Origin: Nitrospina sp052156635
GTDB taxonomy: Bacteria; Nitrospinota; Nitrospinia; Nitrospinales; Nitrospinaceae
Reading direction: 5' to 3'
DNA: 64,000 nt
NCBI RefSeq assembly: GCF_052156635.1
Contig: NZ_JBQKUO010000002.1
Span: 124,001-188,000 of the forward strand
Position 1 is the first letter of the stretch; each line of letters opens with the position of its first letter. The translations under genes and the position numbers were made by a program. Below are positions 32,297 through 41,467 of this stretch, piece after piece. The notes under the pieces are model-generated. The model was not told where the DNA came from, did not search any database, and worked only from the letters and a program-made list of their open reading frames with translations.

Positions 32297-33748
32297 TCAC
32301 GCAGGTGGGTTTTTAAGGTGATGGTCGGTGGTGATCTGGAACCGGTGGCCGACGTTCAACAACAGCGCTTCGTCGAAGTGGCGGCCCATGAGTTGCAGGC
32401 CGATGGGCAATCCCTCCTTGGAATGGCCGCAGGGGACGGACAAGGCGGGTATGCCCGCCAGATTGGCTGACAGGGTGAGCAGGTCGGAAAGATACATTTG
32501 CAAGGGGTCGTCCAGTTTTTCGCCCAGCCTGAACGGCAGGGCAGGCGAAACCGGCGCGGCCAGAACATCGCATTTCCTAAGAGCGGCGTCAAAATCCTGC
32601 TTGATCAGGGTCCTCACCTTCTGTCCCTTCAAGTAATACGCGTCGTAATATCCGGAACTCAAAACGAATGTGCCGAGCAGGATGCGGCGTTTGACTTCCT
32701 CTCCGAATCCTTCCTCGCGGGTGTGTGTGTACATGTCGAGCAGGTTCTCCGCGTTTTCGGAGCGGTAACCGTACTTCACGCCGTCGTAGCGCGACAGGTT
32801 GGTGCTGGCCTCGGCGCAGGCGAGAATGTAATACGCCGCCACGGCATACGGGGTGTGCGGCAAGCTGACTTCGACGCGTTCCATGCCCAGTGATTCCAGG
32901 TGCCGTATGGCCGCTTCCACAGCCGCCTGCACCTGCGGATCGATGCCGTCGGTGAAGTATTCCTTAGGCACGCCCACCTTCAACCCTTTCACGTCGCGGT
33001 CGAGCGTCGCGGTAAAATCAGGCAGTTCCACGTTGGCGCAAGTGGAGTCCATCGCATCGTGTCCGCCGATGACGCTGAGCAGGGTCGCGGCGTCTTCCAC
33101 CGTCTTGGTCATGGGGCCGATCTGGTCGAAAGACGAGGCGAACGCCACAAGGCCGAAACGGGACACGCGGCCGTAAGTGGGTTTGAGTCCGGTGATGCCG
33201 CAAAAGCTGGCGGGCTGGCGGATGGAGCCACCGGTGTCGCTGCCCAAAGCCGCAACGCATTCGTTGGCGGACACCGCCGCCGCCGATCCGCCGCTCGATC
33301 CGCCGGGAACGCGGGTCTTGTCCCACGGGTTGCGCGTGACATGGTGATACGCGGTTTCGTTGGACGAGCCCATGGCGAACTCGTCCATATTGGTCTTGCC
33401 GATCAGAACCGCCCCGGCATCTTTCAGGCGCGCCACCACCGTTGCGTCGTAGGGCGCGACGAAGTTGTCGAGGATGCGCGACGAACAGGTGGTGCGGGTG
33501 TCTTTCACGCAGATGAGGTCTTTGACGGCGATGGGCACCCCCAGCAGGGGAGCGTCTTCTCCTCTGGCGATGCGTGCATCCGCGGCCTGGGCCTGCTCTT
33601 CCGCCAGTTCGCGCGTCAGATGGGCGTAGGCGCCGATGTCTTTATCCACCTTGTCGATGCGCTGGTAATACTCTTCCAGCAGGTCGAGCGATGAGTAGGA
33701 TTTCGCCTTCAGGTGTTTGCGGGCCTCGGCCAGGCTGGGTCTCTGCAT
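32297..33748 (-). CDS. gatA: Asp/Glu-tRNA amidotransferase subunit A
   Basis: 483 aa, amidase-signature enzyme that releases ammonia from glutamine for GatB to amidate Glu-tRNA-Gln (or Asp-tRNA-Asn). The Ser-cisSer-Lys triad is visible: Lys in AVKDLICVKD, the middle serine in GSDTGGSIRQPASFCG, and the glycine/serine-rich GGSSGGSAAAV. Length is normal. It starts 2 nt after gatC. gatB is not in the window. Because AsnRS is present (535-1935), the likely physiological substrate is Glu-tRNA-Gln. Confidence 0.97.
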   Translation of the reverse strand: MQRPSLAEARKHLKAKSYSSLDLLEEYYQRIDKVDKDIGAYAHLTRELAEEQAQAADARIARGEDAPLLGVPIAVKDLICVKDTRTTCSSRILDNFVAPYDATVVARLKDAGAVLIGKTNMDEFAMGSSNETAYHHVTRNPWDKTRVPGGSSGGSAAAVSANECVAALGSDTGGSIRQPASFCGITGLKPTYGRVSRFGLVAFASSFDQIGPMTKTVEDAATLLSVIGGHDAMDSTCANVELPDFTATLDRDVKGLKVGVPKEYFTDGIDPQVQAAVEAAIRHLESLGMERVEVSLPHTPYAVAAYYILACAEASTNLSRYDGVKYGYRSENAENLLDMYTHTREEGFGEEVKRRILLGTFVLSSGYYDAYYLKGQKVRTLIKQDFDAALRKCDVLAAPVSPALPFRLGEKLDDPLQMYLSDLLTLSANLAGIPALSVPCGHSKEGLPIGLQLMGRHFDEALLLNVGHRFQITTDHHLKNPPA

Positions 33749-33750
33749 GG

Positions 33751-34038
33751 CTACGAGATGATCTTGGGCACTTCGTAATGCCCCTTGGCGGCACGCGGCG
33801 CGAGCGACAGGTAGTCGGCTTCCGGAAACCGCACCATCGCTTCGTCTTCACGCAGGACATTCTGGAGTGGCAGGACGTGCGAGGTCGGTTCCACGTTTTC
33901 GGTATTCAGCGTGCCCAGGTGGTCGATGTACTCCACGATTTTCTGGAACTGCGGGCCGAGCTTCTCCCTTTCTTCCGGGGTCAGCTCCAGCCGGGCGAGG
34001 TGGGCGATTTTTTGAATGTCGACGTTGTCGTGGGACAT
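33751..34038 (-). CDS. gatC: Asp/Glu-tRNA amidotransferase subunit C
   Basis: 95 aa, the small clamp subunit of GatCAB that stabilises GatA against GatB. Family signs: IQKIAHLARLELTPEEREKLGPQFQKIVEYIDHL and PTSHVLPLQNVLREDEA. The stop is 2 nt from the gatA ATG, the standard C-A order. Confidence 0.95.
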   Translation of the reverse strand: MSHDNVDIQKIAHLARLELTPEEREKLGPQFQKIVEYIDHLGTLNTENVEPTSHVLPLQNVLREDEAMVRFPEADYLSLAPRAAKGHYEVPKIIS

Positions 34039-34088
34039 GATGTTGTGTGAATCAAACGAAAAAGAGAAGGGGGGACAGTTTCGTAGGA

Positions 34089-34295
34089 TCAGCCTTCTTT
34101 CTTTTTCTTGCCTTTTTCCGCCAGCATCTTTTCCCTGTAGTCGATCTTCGCCACCTTGCGGGTCAAGCGCTTGAATTTCTTTTTGGATTGGCGCAGATTC
34201 GAATCGTATTTGTTATCTCCCGCTTTTTTCTTTGCGTCCTCTTTTGCCGATTTGGCCTTGTCGATGTGGCCTTTCAACTGTTCCTTCGTTGCCAT
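34089..34295 (-). CDS. small lysine-rich protein of unknown function
   Basis: 68 aa and strongly basic (many Lys, with KKKFKRLTRKVAKI in the middle and a GKKKKEG tail). It starts MATKEQLKGHIDKAKSAKED and is predicted helical. A nucleic-acid-binding or ribosome-associated role is plausible but unsupported. An upstream in-frame start at 34388 is less likely because the gap lacks protein-like composition. It lies 50 bp upstream of gatC on the same strand and may be co-transcribed. Confidence 0.6.
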   Translation of the reverse strand: MATKEQLKGHIDKAKSAKEDAKKKAGDNKYDSNLRQSKKKFKRLTRKVAKIDYREKMLAEKGKKKKEG

Positions 34296-34422
34296 GGTTG
34301 TGTCTGCCTCGATTGGGTAAAGGGTTGAGATTGGGGCTCGTTTATACCAGATTTCCGGCCTTTCCGCAAACCTTCTGAGAGGAGGCAACGGGAAAGCCGG
34401 AGGCCTGGTGGGGAAGCCGGGT

Positions 34423-34432
34423 CCCCCCCCCC
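34423..34432. repeat. C10 homopolymer tract
   Basis: Ten consecutive cytosines in the gap just downstream of the comEC stop. It may be a slippage-prone tract or an assembly uncertainty; it is not inside a gene. Confidence 0.6.
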
Positions 34433-34439
34433 GTTTGCC

Positions 34440-36995
34440 CTAAAGGCCTTCGTGGGTTTTGAACTGATAGTCGTGTCCGTCGGTGGTGAGGGTGATGGCG
34501 CCATGCCGGTCGGTGCGCCACACGTGGGTGCCCTGGTCTTCAAGCCGCTTCAGGGTTTCATCATGCGGGTGGCCGAAGGGATTGACGTGGCCCGCTGAGA
34601 TGAGGGCGTCCTTCGCCCCGACGGCCTTTAAAAAATCCGGGGAACTGGAATAACGGCTTCCATGATGCGGCACTTTCAGCACGTCTGCCCCAAGCGGCTT
34701 TCCGGAGGCGACCAGGTGGGCCTCGGCCTCGGCGGTGATGTCTCCGGTCAGCAACAGGCTGAACTCGCGGAAATCAAGGCGCAACACCCAGGACAGGTCG
34801 TTGTCGATGCGCCGGGGTGGAAGGCCCACGGTCTGAATAAAAGGTCCGGCCGGATGCAGGGCGGTGAGATGCACTTCCCCGAATTCGAGGGTCTCTCCCG
34901 GCACGAGAATGAGACGCTTTGTTCCGCTTTCATGAAGCGTCTGACGCAGGTGATCGATCTTCGTGTCGGCGATGGGCGGGGTGCGGTCGAGAAAATGCCC
35001 CACTTCCATCAGCTTGGACAGGGAGAGCAGGCCGCTGATGTGGTCGTGGTCCGAATGCGTCGCGGCGAGGTAATCGAGACCGCGCTCCCCCCCGTGCCAG
35101 AGGAAACGGCCCACCACCGCCTTGCCGATATCGAGGGCGTCGCGGTAAAAGCCGCCGCCGTCGATCAGGAGGGTTTCGCGGTTGGGGAATTCGACGAACA
35201 CGCTTTCGCCCTGGCCGACGTCGAGCATTGTTATCTTCAGTGTGTCGGTCTGGAACCTGGGAAACTGCGGCCACATCCACCAGACAAACACGCCAAGAGC
35301 GCAAACCACGAGCCCTGCCGCCTGACTGCGTTGCGGTGTCAGCAACTTTTGAGACGGTATCTCCTCCGTTGTCTTCGCGGTCAGGTGGTAACGATACAGA
35401 TACGCGGGAACGCCCAGCACCAGCGCAATATAAAACACCAGCCAGAAGTCCGGCGGGGTCGGTACATAAAATGAGGCGAAATCAAACGATGCGGCCCACA
35501 CCGGGAGCGCGACGAACACGCCGAGGAGTCCATCGACGACGCTCATCAAAAAATCGGCGAGCGTCGGGAACGCGGCATTGAGGAGGGCGATCAACAACGT
35601 GGCCGGGATGAGCAGGGATGCCAGAGGCACCAGCACCAGGTTCAGCAGGAACCCGACTGCGCTCACCCGGTTGAACTGGTACACGAGCGCGGGAAAGGTG
35701 CCGAGGATGGCGGCGGCGGAGACAAACGCCGTCCCGTAGACAAAGCGCAGAGCGGAAGAGATCGCCCCGCCGTGCTCATCCTGCAATCCCGGCAGGCGAC
35801 GGTACCACGGTGGTTCTCCCAGACGATCGACCGCATCCCCTTGCACCTGCATCAGCATGCGGTGCAGGTATAGAATGGCAAACACCGCACCAAACGACAA
35901 TTGAAAACCGGGAGTGAGGAATGCCCCGGGACTCCACAGCAAAATACCGAACGCCGCCACCAGCAGGGCGTTCAACACGCTGCGTTCGCGGTCGGCAAGC
36001 ACGGCGATCAGGAAGAGGATCACCATCGTCCCGGCGCGAAGGGCCGAGACCTTGTTTCCCACCAGCATCAGGTACATCAGCACAGGCAGAAAACAGAAAG
36101 CCACCGCCCATTTTTGTGTGCGCCCGAGGTACACCCAGCGCGGGCGGTATCTTGAAAACAGTCTCCACAAGACGGGGTGGATGAGGAAGTACGTCGCGCC
36201 CGCGACGAAACCGATATGGAGACCCGACACCGCCATCAGGTGTGCCACGCCGGTGGCGCGAAATGCTTCCTGCATTTCCTCGCTCAGAAACTCTTTCTCC
36301 CCAAGCACCATGCCCCGCAACAACGCCCCTTTATGTGCATCGAGGTTGCGGTCAAGCAGCGCCCGTATGGAATGAAGCATCGCTTCGTGCAGACGGGAGA
36401 GGGCGGTGGCCTCCGTCGAATCGATGCGCTCCACGCGCTCCGCTTTCGACACACCGCCGGTGACGTCGATTCCTTCCGTCCTCATGTAGTGTTCGTAATC
36501 GAATCGGCCGGGGTTTTTAAAATTGCGTGGACGTTTCAACCGCAACTGGTGGACGCGGATGCGATCGCCTTCGCGCAGGTCCGCTTTCGCTTCGTACACG
36601 GTGATGCGGGCGCGTCCGCTGACCGGGATGGCGGCGTCTTCGTATTGCAGGGATTCGAGATCGAGATGCACCCGCACGCGATCAGGGTAATGCTGCGGGG
36701 GTTGGATGACCACGCCGGTGATATCGCCGCGGCGCCGGTCCTCAACATGATTCAGGATGTGGGCTTCGGGACGCAGTGCCGTGTCGCGATAAGACGTCGT
36801 CGCCCCCAACACGAACAGCGCTGTCAGCAAAATGAACTGCCACGCGGCGCGAATGCAAAGCCGCCGGGCGCACCCAACTGCGAGCGCCAGTGCAATGAAT
36901 GGCAGTGCACCGGGGAACAAAAATTCCCGGGAGGCGGGATGGGCGAGGAAAATTCCCGAAAGGTAAAATAGAAAGTAAGGAAGCAACGGTCCCAT
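34440..36995 (-). CDS. comEC: ComEC/Rec2 DNA-uptake channel
   Basis: 851 aa inner-membrane protein for importing single-stranded DNA in natural transformation. It has an N-terminal ComEC region (with REGDRIRVHQLRLKRPRNFKNPG), a long multi-helix competence domain (LRGMVLGEKEFLSEEMQEAFRATGVAHLMAVSGLHIG onward) and a C-terminal metallo-beta-lactamase-like nuclease domain carrying LDVGQGES, HSDHDHISG and VPHHGSRYSSS. All three family parts are intact, so uptake of DNA is plausible. It follows rnr by 17 bp on the same strand. Confidence 0.93.
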   Translation of the reverse strand: MGPLLPYFLFYLSGIFLAHPASREFLFPGALPFIALALAVGCARRLCIRAAWQFILLTALFVLGATTSYRDTALRPEAHILNHVEDRRRGDITGVVIQPPQHYPDRVRVHLDLESLQYEDAAIPVSGRARITVYEAKADLREGDRIRVHQLRLKRPRNFKNPGRFDYEHYMRTEGIDVTGGVSKAERVERIDSTEATALSRLHEAMLHSIRALLDRNLDAHKGALLRGMVLGEKEFLSEEMQEAFRATGVAHLMAVSGLHIGFVAGATYFLIHPVLWRLFSRYRPRWVYLGRTQKWAVAFCFLPVLMYLMLVGNKVSALRAGTMVILFLIAVLADRERSVLNALLVAAFGILLWSPGAFLTPGFQLSFGAVFAILYLHRMLMQVQGDAVDRLGEPPWYRRLPGLQDEHGGAISSALRFVYGTAFVSAAAILGTFPALVYQFNRVSAVGFLLNLVLVPLASLLIPATLLIALLNAAFPTLADFLMSVVDGLLGVFVALPVWAASFDFASFYVPTPPDFWLVFYIALVLGVPAYLYRYHLTAKTTEEIPSQKLLTPQRSQAAGLVVCALGVFVWWMWPQFPRFQTDTLKITMLDVGQGESVFVEFPNRETLLIDGGGFYRDALDIGKAVVGRFLWHGGERGLDYLAATHSDHDHISGLLSLSKLMEVGHFLDRTPPIADTKIDHLRQTLHESGTKRLILVPGETLEFGEVHLTALHPAGPFIQTVGLPPRRIDNDLSWVLRLDFREFSLLLTGDITAEAEAHLVASGKPLGADVLKVPHHGSRYSSSPDFLKAVGAKDALISAGHVNPFGHPHDETLKRLEDQGTHVWRTDRHGAITLTTDGHDYQFKTHEGL

Positions 36996-37012
36996 AACCG
37001 TGGGCCTTGACT

Positions 37013-39127
37013 CTACCGGGCCACCAGCGCCAGGTCGATCTGTTTCTTTGCCATGTCCACCCTTTGCACCCGCACCTTGACCGGGTCGCCAAGCCGGTAC
37101 GCCTTGTGTTTGTGCTGGCCCTTGAGCGCATGCTCGTGTTCGAAAAACACGTAGTAATCGTCCGACAGAGTCGACACCCGCACCAGTCCCTCGACAAACA
37201 CGTCAGCCAGCTCCACGAAAAAACCGAAGGAAGTGACGTTCGAGATGTGGCCTTTGTGCGTGGAGCCCAGCTTGTCGGCCATGAACTGCACGCGGCGCAG
37301 GTCGCTGACCTCGCGCTCGATTCCCATGGCCTTGATTTCCATGTCGGTGGACTGCTCGGCGGCCTTGGCGGTCTGGCTCATCAGCTGCTTGCGCTCTTTG
37401 AGCGAACATTTCTTTTTGCCCAGGTACTCCTTCACCACGCGGTGGGTGAACAGGTCCGGGTAACGCCGGATGGGCGAGGTGAAATGGGTGTAGTGTTCGA
37501 AGCCGAGGCAGTAGTGGCCGGGGTCTTTTTCCGAGTACACGGCTTTTTTCATCGAGCGCAACAGCACGTAATTGAGCGCACGCTCCTCCGGTTTGTCGCG
37601 GGCGCGTTCCAGAAGTTTTTGCAGGTGCGTGGATTTCACCTTCTTGAACGATGGCAGGCGGTAACCGAAGTCCGCGGCGAACTCGCCGAAACGGTGAATG
37701 CGGTCGGCGTCCGGTTCTTCGTGAATTCGGTGAATGACTGGCAGGTTCTTCTTCGCCATGTCTTCGGCGACGACGCGGTTGGCCGACAGCATGAACTCCT
37801 CAATGATCTCATGCGCGATGTTGTGCGGCGCTTTGCGGATGGTCTGGATTTTACCGTCCTGCGTCATCAGGATCTCCGCCTCGGGAATGTTGAAATCGAC
37901 ACTGCCTTCCTGGAACCGTTTCTTGCGCAGGATGCGGCTCAGCTTTTCCATGTCCTTCAGCATGGGCATGACCTCGTCGAACTGCCCTTCCGGGTCGCCG
38001 TCTTCCAGCAGAGACGCCACTTGTGTGTAGGTGAAGCGGATCTTGCTTTCGATGATGGAGTCGTAGATGTCGTAGTCCACGACTTCGCCTTTGCTGTTGA
38101 ACACGATGTCGCAACTGAGCGTCAGGTGTTCCTCGTTGGGCCGCAGGCTGCACACCTCGTTCGACAATTTGAACGGAAGCATGGGAATGACCCCCTCGGC
38201 GTAGTAGATGCTGGTACCGCGCTGGAACGCTTCTTCATCCAGGGGCGAGTTTTCGGTGACGTAATGGCTGACGTCGGCGATGTGCACTCCGAGGCGGTAC
38301 AGGTCTTTTTCGCGGGTGAGCGTCACCGCGTCGTCGAAATCCTTGGCGCGTTCTCCGTCGATGGTGAAGATGAGTTGATCGGTCAGGTCGCGCCGCCGGG
38401 ACCGTTCTTCATCGGAAATTTCAAGGCTCAGTTTCTTCACCTGCCGAAGAACCTTGGTCGGGAATTCCTGCCGGGCGTCGTGCTTGTGGAATATGGAGCG
38501 CAACTCCACCGCAGGGTCGTCCGCAGGGCCCAGCACTTGGATGACGCGTCCGACCGGGGGATGGTGCCGCGTCGGGTAATCGACGATCTCCACCTGCACC
38601 ATCTCGCCGGACTGCGCTCCCAGGATATCCTTGCCGGGGATGAACACGTCCTGGAAGTACTTGGCGTCGGAAGGCACCACCCAGCCGTCGCGGTTGAGCG
38701 CTTCGAACAGTCCCACCAGTTTCTGGGTGCGGCGTTCGAGGATGCGGATGACGCGTCCTTCCGGACGCGAGTAACCGCGGTACTGTGACTCAATGCGCAC
38801 CACGATCTTGTCCTGGTGCATGGCGCCGCCCATCTTCTGGCGGCTGATGTAGATGTCCGGTTCCTCGCCTTCACGGATGAGGAAGCCGTAGCCGTCCGGG
38901 TGGCCGTGCAGAAGGCCGGAAACGAGGCTCATTTCGTCCGGCAGGCCGTAGCGGCCGCCACGCAGTTTGACGACGGAGCCTTCGCCCGCGAGGTCCTTGA
39001 GCAAGTGACGGAACTCTCGGCGCTGAGTTTCCGGAATGCCGAGCGTTTTCATCAGCTCGGAAAACTTCATCGGCCGGTTGGTTTTTTCGTGGAGGAGTTT
39101 GAGAACGACGGATTCGCTGAGTTCCAT
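37013..39127 (-). CDS. rnr: ribonuclease R
   Basis: 704 aa, RNB-family 3'-5' exoribonuclease that degrades structured RNA. Order: winged-helix start (SESVVLKLLHEKTNRPMKFSEL), two cold-shock domains, the RNB catalytic core with IDGERAKDFDDAV, and one C-terminal S1 domain (KGHISNVTSFGFFVELADVFVEGLV). The Lys-rich tail of E. coli RNase R is missing. A minus-strand promoter, TTGATG-17-TCTAAT, places transcription near 39137, so ATG 39127 is the start and the in-frame GTG at 39142 is excluded. It is divergent from pheT. Confidence 0.94.
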   Translation of the reverse strand: MELSESVVLKLLHEKTNRPMKFSELMKTLGIPETQRREFRHLLKDLAGEGSVVKLRGGRYGLPDEMSLVSGLLHGHPDGYGFLIREGEEPDIYISRQKMGGAMHQDKIVVRIESQYRGYSRPEGRVIRILERRTQKLVGLFEALNRDGWVVPSDAKYFQDVFIPGKDILGAQSGEMVQVEIVDYPTRHHPPVGRVIQVLGPADDPAVELRSIFHKHDARQEFPTKVLRQVKKLSLEISDEERSRRRDLTDQLIFTIDGERAKDFDDAVTLTREKDLYRLGVHIADVSHYVTENSPLDEEAFQRGTSIYYAEGVIPMLPFKLSNEVCSLRPNEEHLTLSCDIVFNSKGEVVDYDIYDSIIESKIRFTYTQVASLLEDGDPEGQFDEVMPMLKDMEKLSRILRKKRFQEGSVDFNIPEAEILMTQDGKIQTIRKAPHNIAHEIIEEFMLSANRVVAEDMAKKNLPVIHRIHEEPDADRIHRFGEFAADFGYRLPSFKKVKSTHLQKLLERARDKPEERALNYVLLRSMKKAVYSEKDPGHYCLGFEHYTHFTSPIRRYPDLFTHRVVKEYLGKKKCSLKERKQLMSQTAKAAEQSTDMEIKAMGIEREVSDLRRVQFMADKLGSTHKGHISNVTSFGFFVELADVFVEGLVRVSTLSDDYYVFFEHEHALKGQHKHKAYRLGDPVKVRVQRVDMAKKQIDLALVAR

Positions 39128-39143
39128 AAGGGGGCAGGTCACG

Positions 39144-39172
39144 ATTAGAATGTTTCTTCATCGTAACATCAA
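39144..39172 (-). promoter_or_regulatory. sigma70-like promoter of rnr
   Basis: Minus-strand TTGATG (39167-39172), 17-nt spacer, TCTAAT (39144-39149). Predicted +1 near 39137 gives a ~10-nt leader without a ribosome-binding site before ATG 39127. Confidence 0.55.
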
Positions 39173-39242
39173 CCCGATTCCCTGCGAAACCGAATCGGCA
39201 GTGACTCATTCAAATCTCTTTTTTCTTACCCGTTCAGGCGTT

Positions 39243-39271
39243 TTGCTTTTTGAAGGCAACTCCCCTATAAT
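39243..39271 (+). promoter_or_regulatory. sigma70-like promoter of pheT
   Basis: TTGCTT (39243-39248), 17-nt spacer, perfect TATAAT (39266-39271). Transcription near 39278 leaves a ~27-nt leader with an AAGGG ribosome-binding site. A promoter of its own fits the absence of pheS upstream. Confidence 0.7.
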
Positions 39272-39304
39272 CCTTTGAAATTTTGCGAATCAAGGGTTTG
39301 AGAC

Positions 39305-41404
39305 ATGAAAGTTCAGTTGGACTGGCTTAGGCAATACGTGAAGTGGGACATGTCCAAGGAAGACCTGTGTCACCTGTTGACCATGGGCGGGCTGGAAGTG
39401 GAAGCCGACGAACCGGTGGACCTGGGCGGAGGCAACCTCACCGAGGTGGTGGAGTTGAACGTCACGCCCAACCGCGGATACTGCCTGAGCCACCTGGGTG
39501 TGGCGCGGGAAATCGCGGGTTTCACCGGAGCCGCGTTCCGTTCGCCGGAGCCGGACCCCGAGCTGGAAAAAGCATTCACCTCGAGACCGGCCGCCGATGC
39601 CCTGCAGGTGGATAACGAAGAGACCGGGTTGTGCCCGCGTTACGCCGCCCTGGTCATCGACAACGTCAAGGTCGCGCCGTCTCCCAAGTGGTTGCAGGAA
39701 CGGTTGATCGCCATTGGGCTCCGTCCCATCAACAACATCGTGGACATCACGAACTTCGTGATGATGGAATACGGACAGCCCCTGCACGCCTTCGACCTGA
39801 ATCTGCTCAAAAACCGCCGTATCCTCATACGCCGTGGCCGGGACAGGGAAGCGTTCGTGGCGCTGGATGGCACGCAACTGCGGCTCGACCCCGACGCGCT
39901 GGTCATCGCGGACGGAGAAAAGCCCATCGCGCTGGCGGGCATCATGGGCGGCGCCAACAGCCAGGTGAACAAGGACACGACCACCGTGGCGCTGGAAAGT
40001 GCGTACTTCGATCCCGTCACCGTTCGGCAGGCATCCAAGAAGTACGGCCTGCGCTCGGATTCCTCGTATCGCTTTGAGCGCGGCGCCGACATTGAGGCCG
40101 TCATCACCGCACAAAGCCGGGCGGCGTTGTTGATCCGCGAGCTGGCGGGAGGCGAGATTTTAAACGGCCGTTTCGATATCTATCCCAATCCTGTGCCGCG
40201 CAAACAGATTTCTCTCCGCGTCTCCCGTACCAACCAGGTGCTGGGCACTGAGTTGCAGGCGGACAAAATTGTTAAATACCTGAAGGGACTGGGACTGGAA
40301 ATAGCCAAAGAAGAACAGGCCGGCGAACGATTCCTGGTGGAAGTGCCGGCCTTCCGCCCGACCCTGCAACGCGAGATCGACCTCATCGAAGAAATCGCAA
40401 GGCTGGACGGCTACGACCAGGTTCCCGTTACCAGTCCGAGAGGGGCGTTGTCGCCGGTGATCGATTCGCCGACCCGCACCCTCGTGCAGGAAGCCCGCGC
40501 ACGGTTGTGTCACCTGGGGTACGCCGAGGCGGTGAACTACAGTTTCATTGAAAAGGAATACGCGACGAATTTCATGACGGCGTTCGCGCCCGGGGATGCC
40601 GGGACGATCGATCTCGACAACCCAATCAGCGCCGATCTCGGCACCATGCGCACCAGCCTTGTTCCCGGTCTATTGAAGACCGCGATCAGCAACATCAATA
40701 AAGGAAATAAATCGGTGCGCCTGTTTGAGGCCGGCAGCATTTTCCACCAACCCAACGGCGGGCAGGAGGCGGTTCAGAACACCTGCATTGCCGTGCTGGT
40801 TGCCGGACCGCATCCGACAAGCGTTTGGAAGGGGGCCAACGCCGGGCATGATTTTTTCGATATCAAGGGCGTGCTGGAATCGCTGCTGGAGGGCTTCGGC
40901 GTGAAAGCGCAAACCGGGTCCGCCAGCCGCGCCTTTCTCGATGCCGGGCAGTCGGCGGCCTGGACCGTGGAGGGCCGGGAGATAGGTTATTGCGGTAAAG
41001 TGGAAGGAAAACGGGCTTCCGCAATGGGACTCGACACCCCTGCTTATGTATTGGAGATTCACGTCGGTCTCCTGGCTGAGAGCCTGCCGGGTCGCAAAAA
41101 ATTCCAGCCCCTGCCAAAGTTTCCCGAGACCTACCGCGACATCTCCATCCTGGTGGACAAGCCCGTGGCGTCGGGCGAGATCAGCGACCTCATCCGGGAG
41201 GCGGGACAGCCGTTGTTGAGCCGGGTGGAGTTGTACGATCAATTTGAGGGAAAGAAACTTCCGGAGGGGAAGAAAAGCCTCACCTACGCCCTTGCATTTC
41301 AGTCGCCGGACAAGACCCTGACCGACGAGGAAGTGAACCCCGTTTTCCAAAATATTGTGAAGGCACTGGACGACCAGGTGGGAGCCACTCTCCGCGACCA
41401 GTAA
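39305..41404 (+). CDS. pheT: phenylalanyl-tRNA synthetase beta subunit, lacking the EMAP/tRNA-binding-like domain
   Basis: 699 aa; typical bacterial PheT is about 800. The N-terminus goes from GLEVEADEPVDLGGG (residues 29-43) straight to LNVTPNRGYCLSHLGVAREI (51-70), so the ~110-aa EMAP-II-like domain normally inserted there is absent. B3/B4 editing domain (GLRPINNIVDITNFVMMEYGQPLHAFD), B5, core-like region and C-terminal FDX-ACB anticodon domain (LPKFPETYRDISILV onward) are all present. It pairs with PheS to make Phe-tRNA. pheS is not adjacent, and pheT has its own promoter. The truncation is clean and looks natural. Confidence 0.95.
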   Translation: MKVQLDWLRQYVKWDMSKEDLCHLLTMGGLEVEADEPVDLGGGNLTEVVELNVTPNRGYCLSHLGVAREIAGFTGAAFRSPEPDPELEKAFTSRPAADALQVDNEETGLCPRYAALVIDNVKVAPSPKWLQERLIAIGLRPINNIVDITNFVMMEYGQPLHAFDLNLLKNRRILIRRGRDREAFVALDGTQLRLDPDALVIADGEKPIALAGIMGGANSQVNKDTTTVALESAYFDPVTVRQASKKYGLRSDSSYRFERGADIEAVITAQSRAALLIRELAGGEILNGRFDIYPNPVPRKQISLRVSRTNQVLGTELQADKIVKYLKGLGLEIAKEEQAGERFLVEVPAFRPTLQREIDLIEEIARLDGYDQVPVTSPRGALSPVIDSPTRTLVQEARARLCHLGYAEAVNYSFIEKEYATNFMTAFAPGDAGTIDLDNPISADLGTMRTSLVPGLLKTAISNINKGNKSVRLFEAGSIFHQPNGGQEAVQNTCIAVLVAGPHPTSVWKGANAGHDFFDIKGVLESLLEGFGVKAQTGSASRAFLDAGQSAAWTVEGREIGYCGKVEGKRASAMGLDTPAYVLEIHVGLLAESLPGRKKFQPLPKFPETYRDISILVDKPVASGEISDLIREAGQPLLSRVELYDQFEGKKLPEGKKSLTYALAFQSPDKTLTDEEVNPVFQNIVKALDDQVGATLRDQ

Positions 41405-41432
41405 CGGGTCCTGCCAGGCCGTTCCCATGCAA

Positions 41433-41461
41433 TTGACACCCCTGTCGCCCGGTGATACGAT
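41433..41461 (+). promoter_or_regulatory. sigma70-like promoter of the ZapB-like gene (leaderless)
   Basis: Perfect TTGACA (41433-41438), 17-nt spacer, TACGAT (41456-41461). Only 6 nt separate the -10 box from ATG 41468, so the predicted +1 is the A of the start codon. Confidence 0.65.
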
Positions 41462-41467
41462 TCGCCC

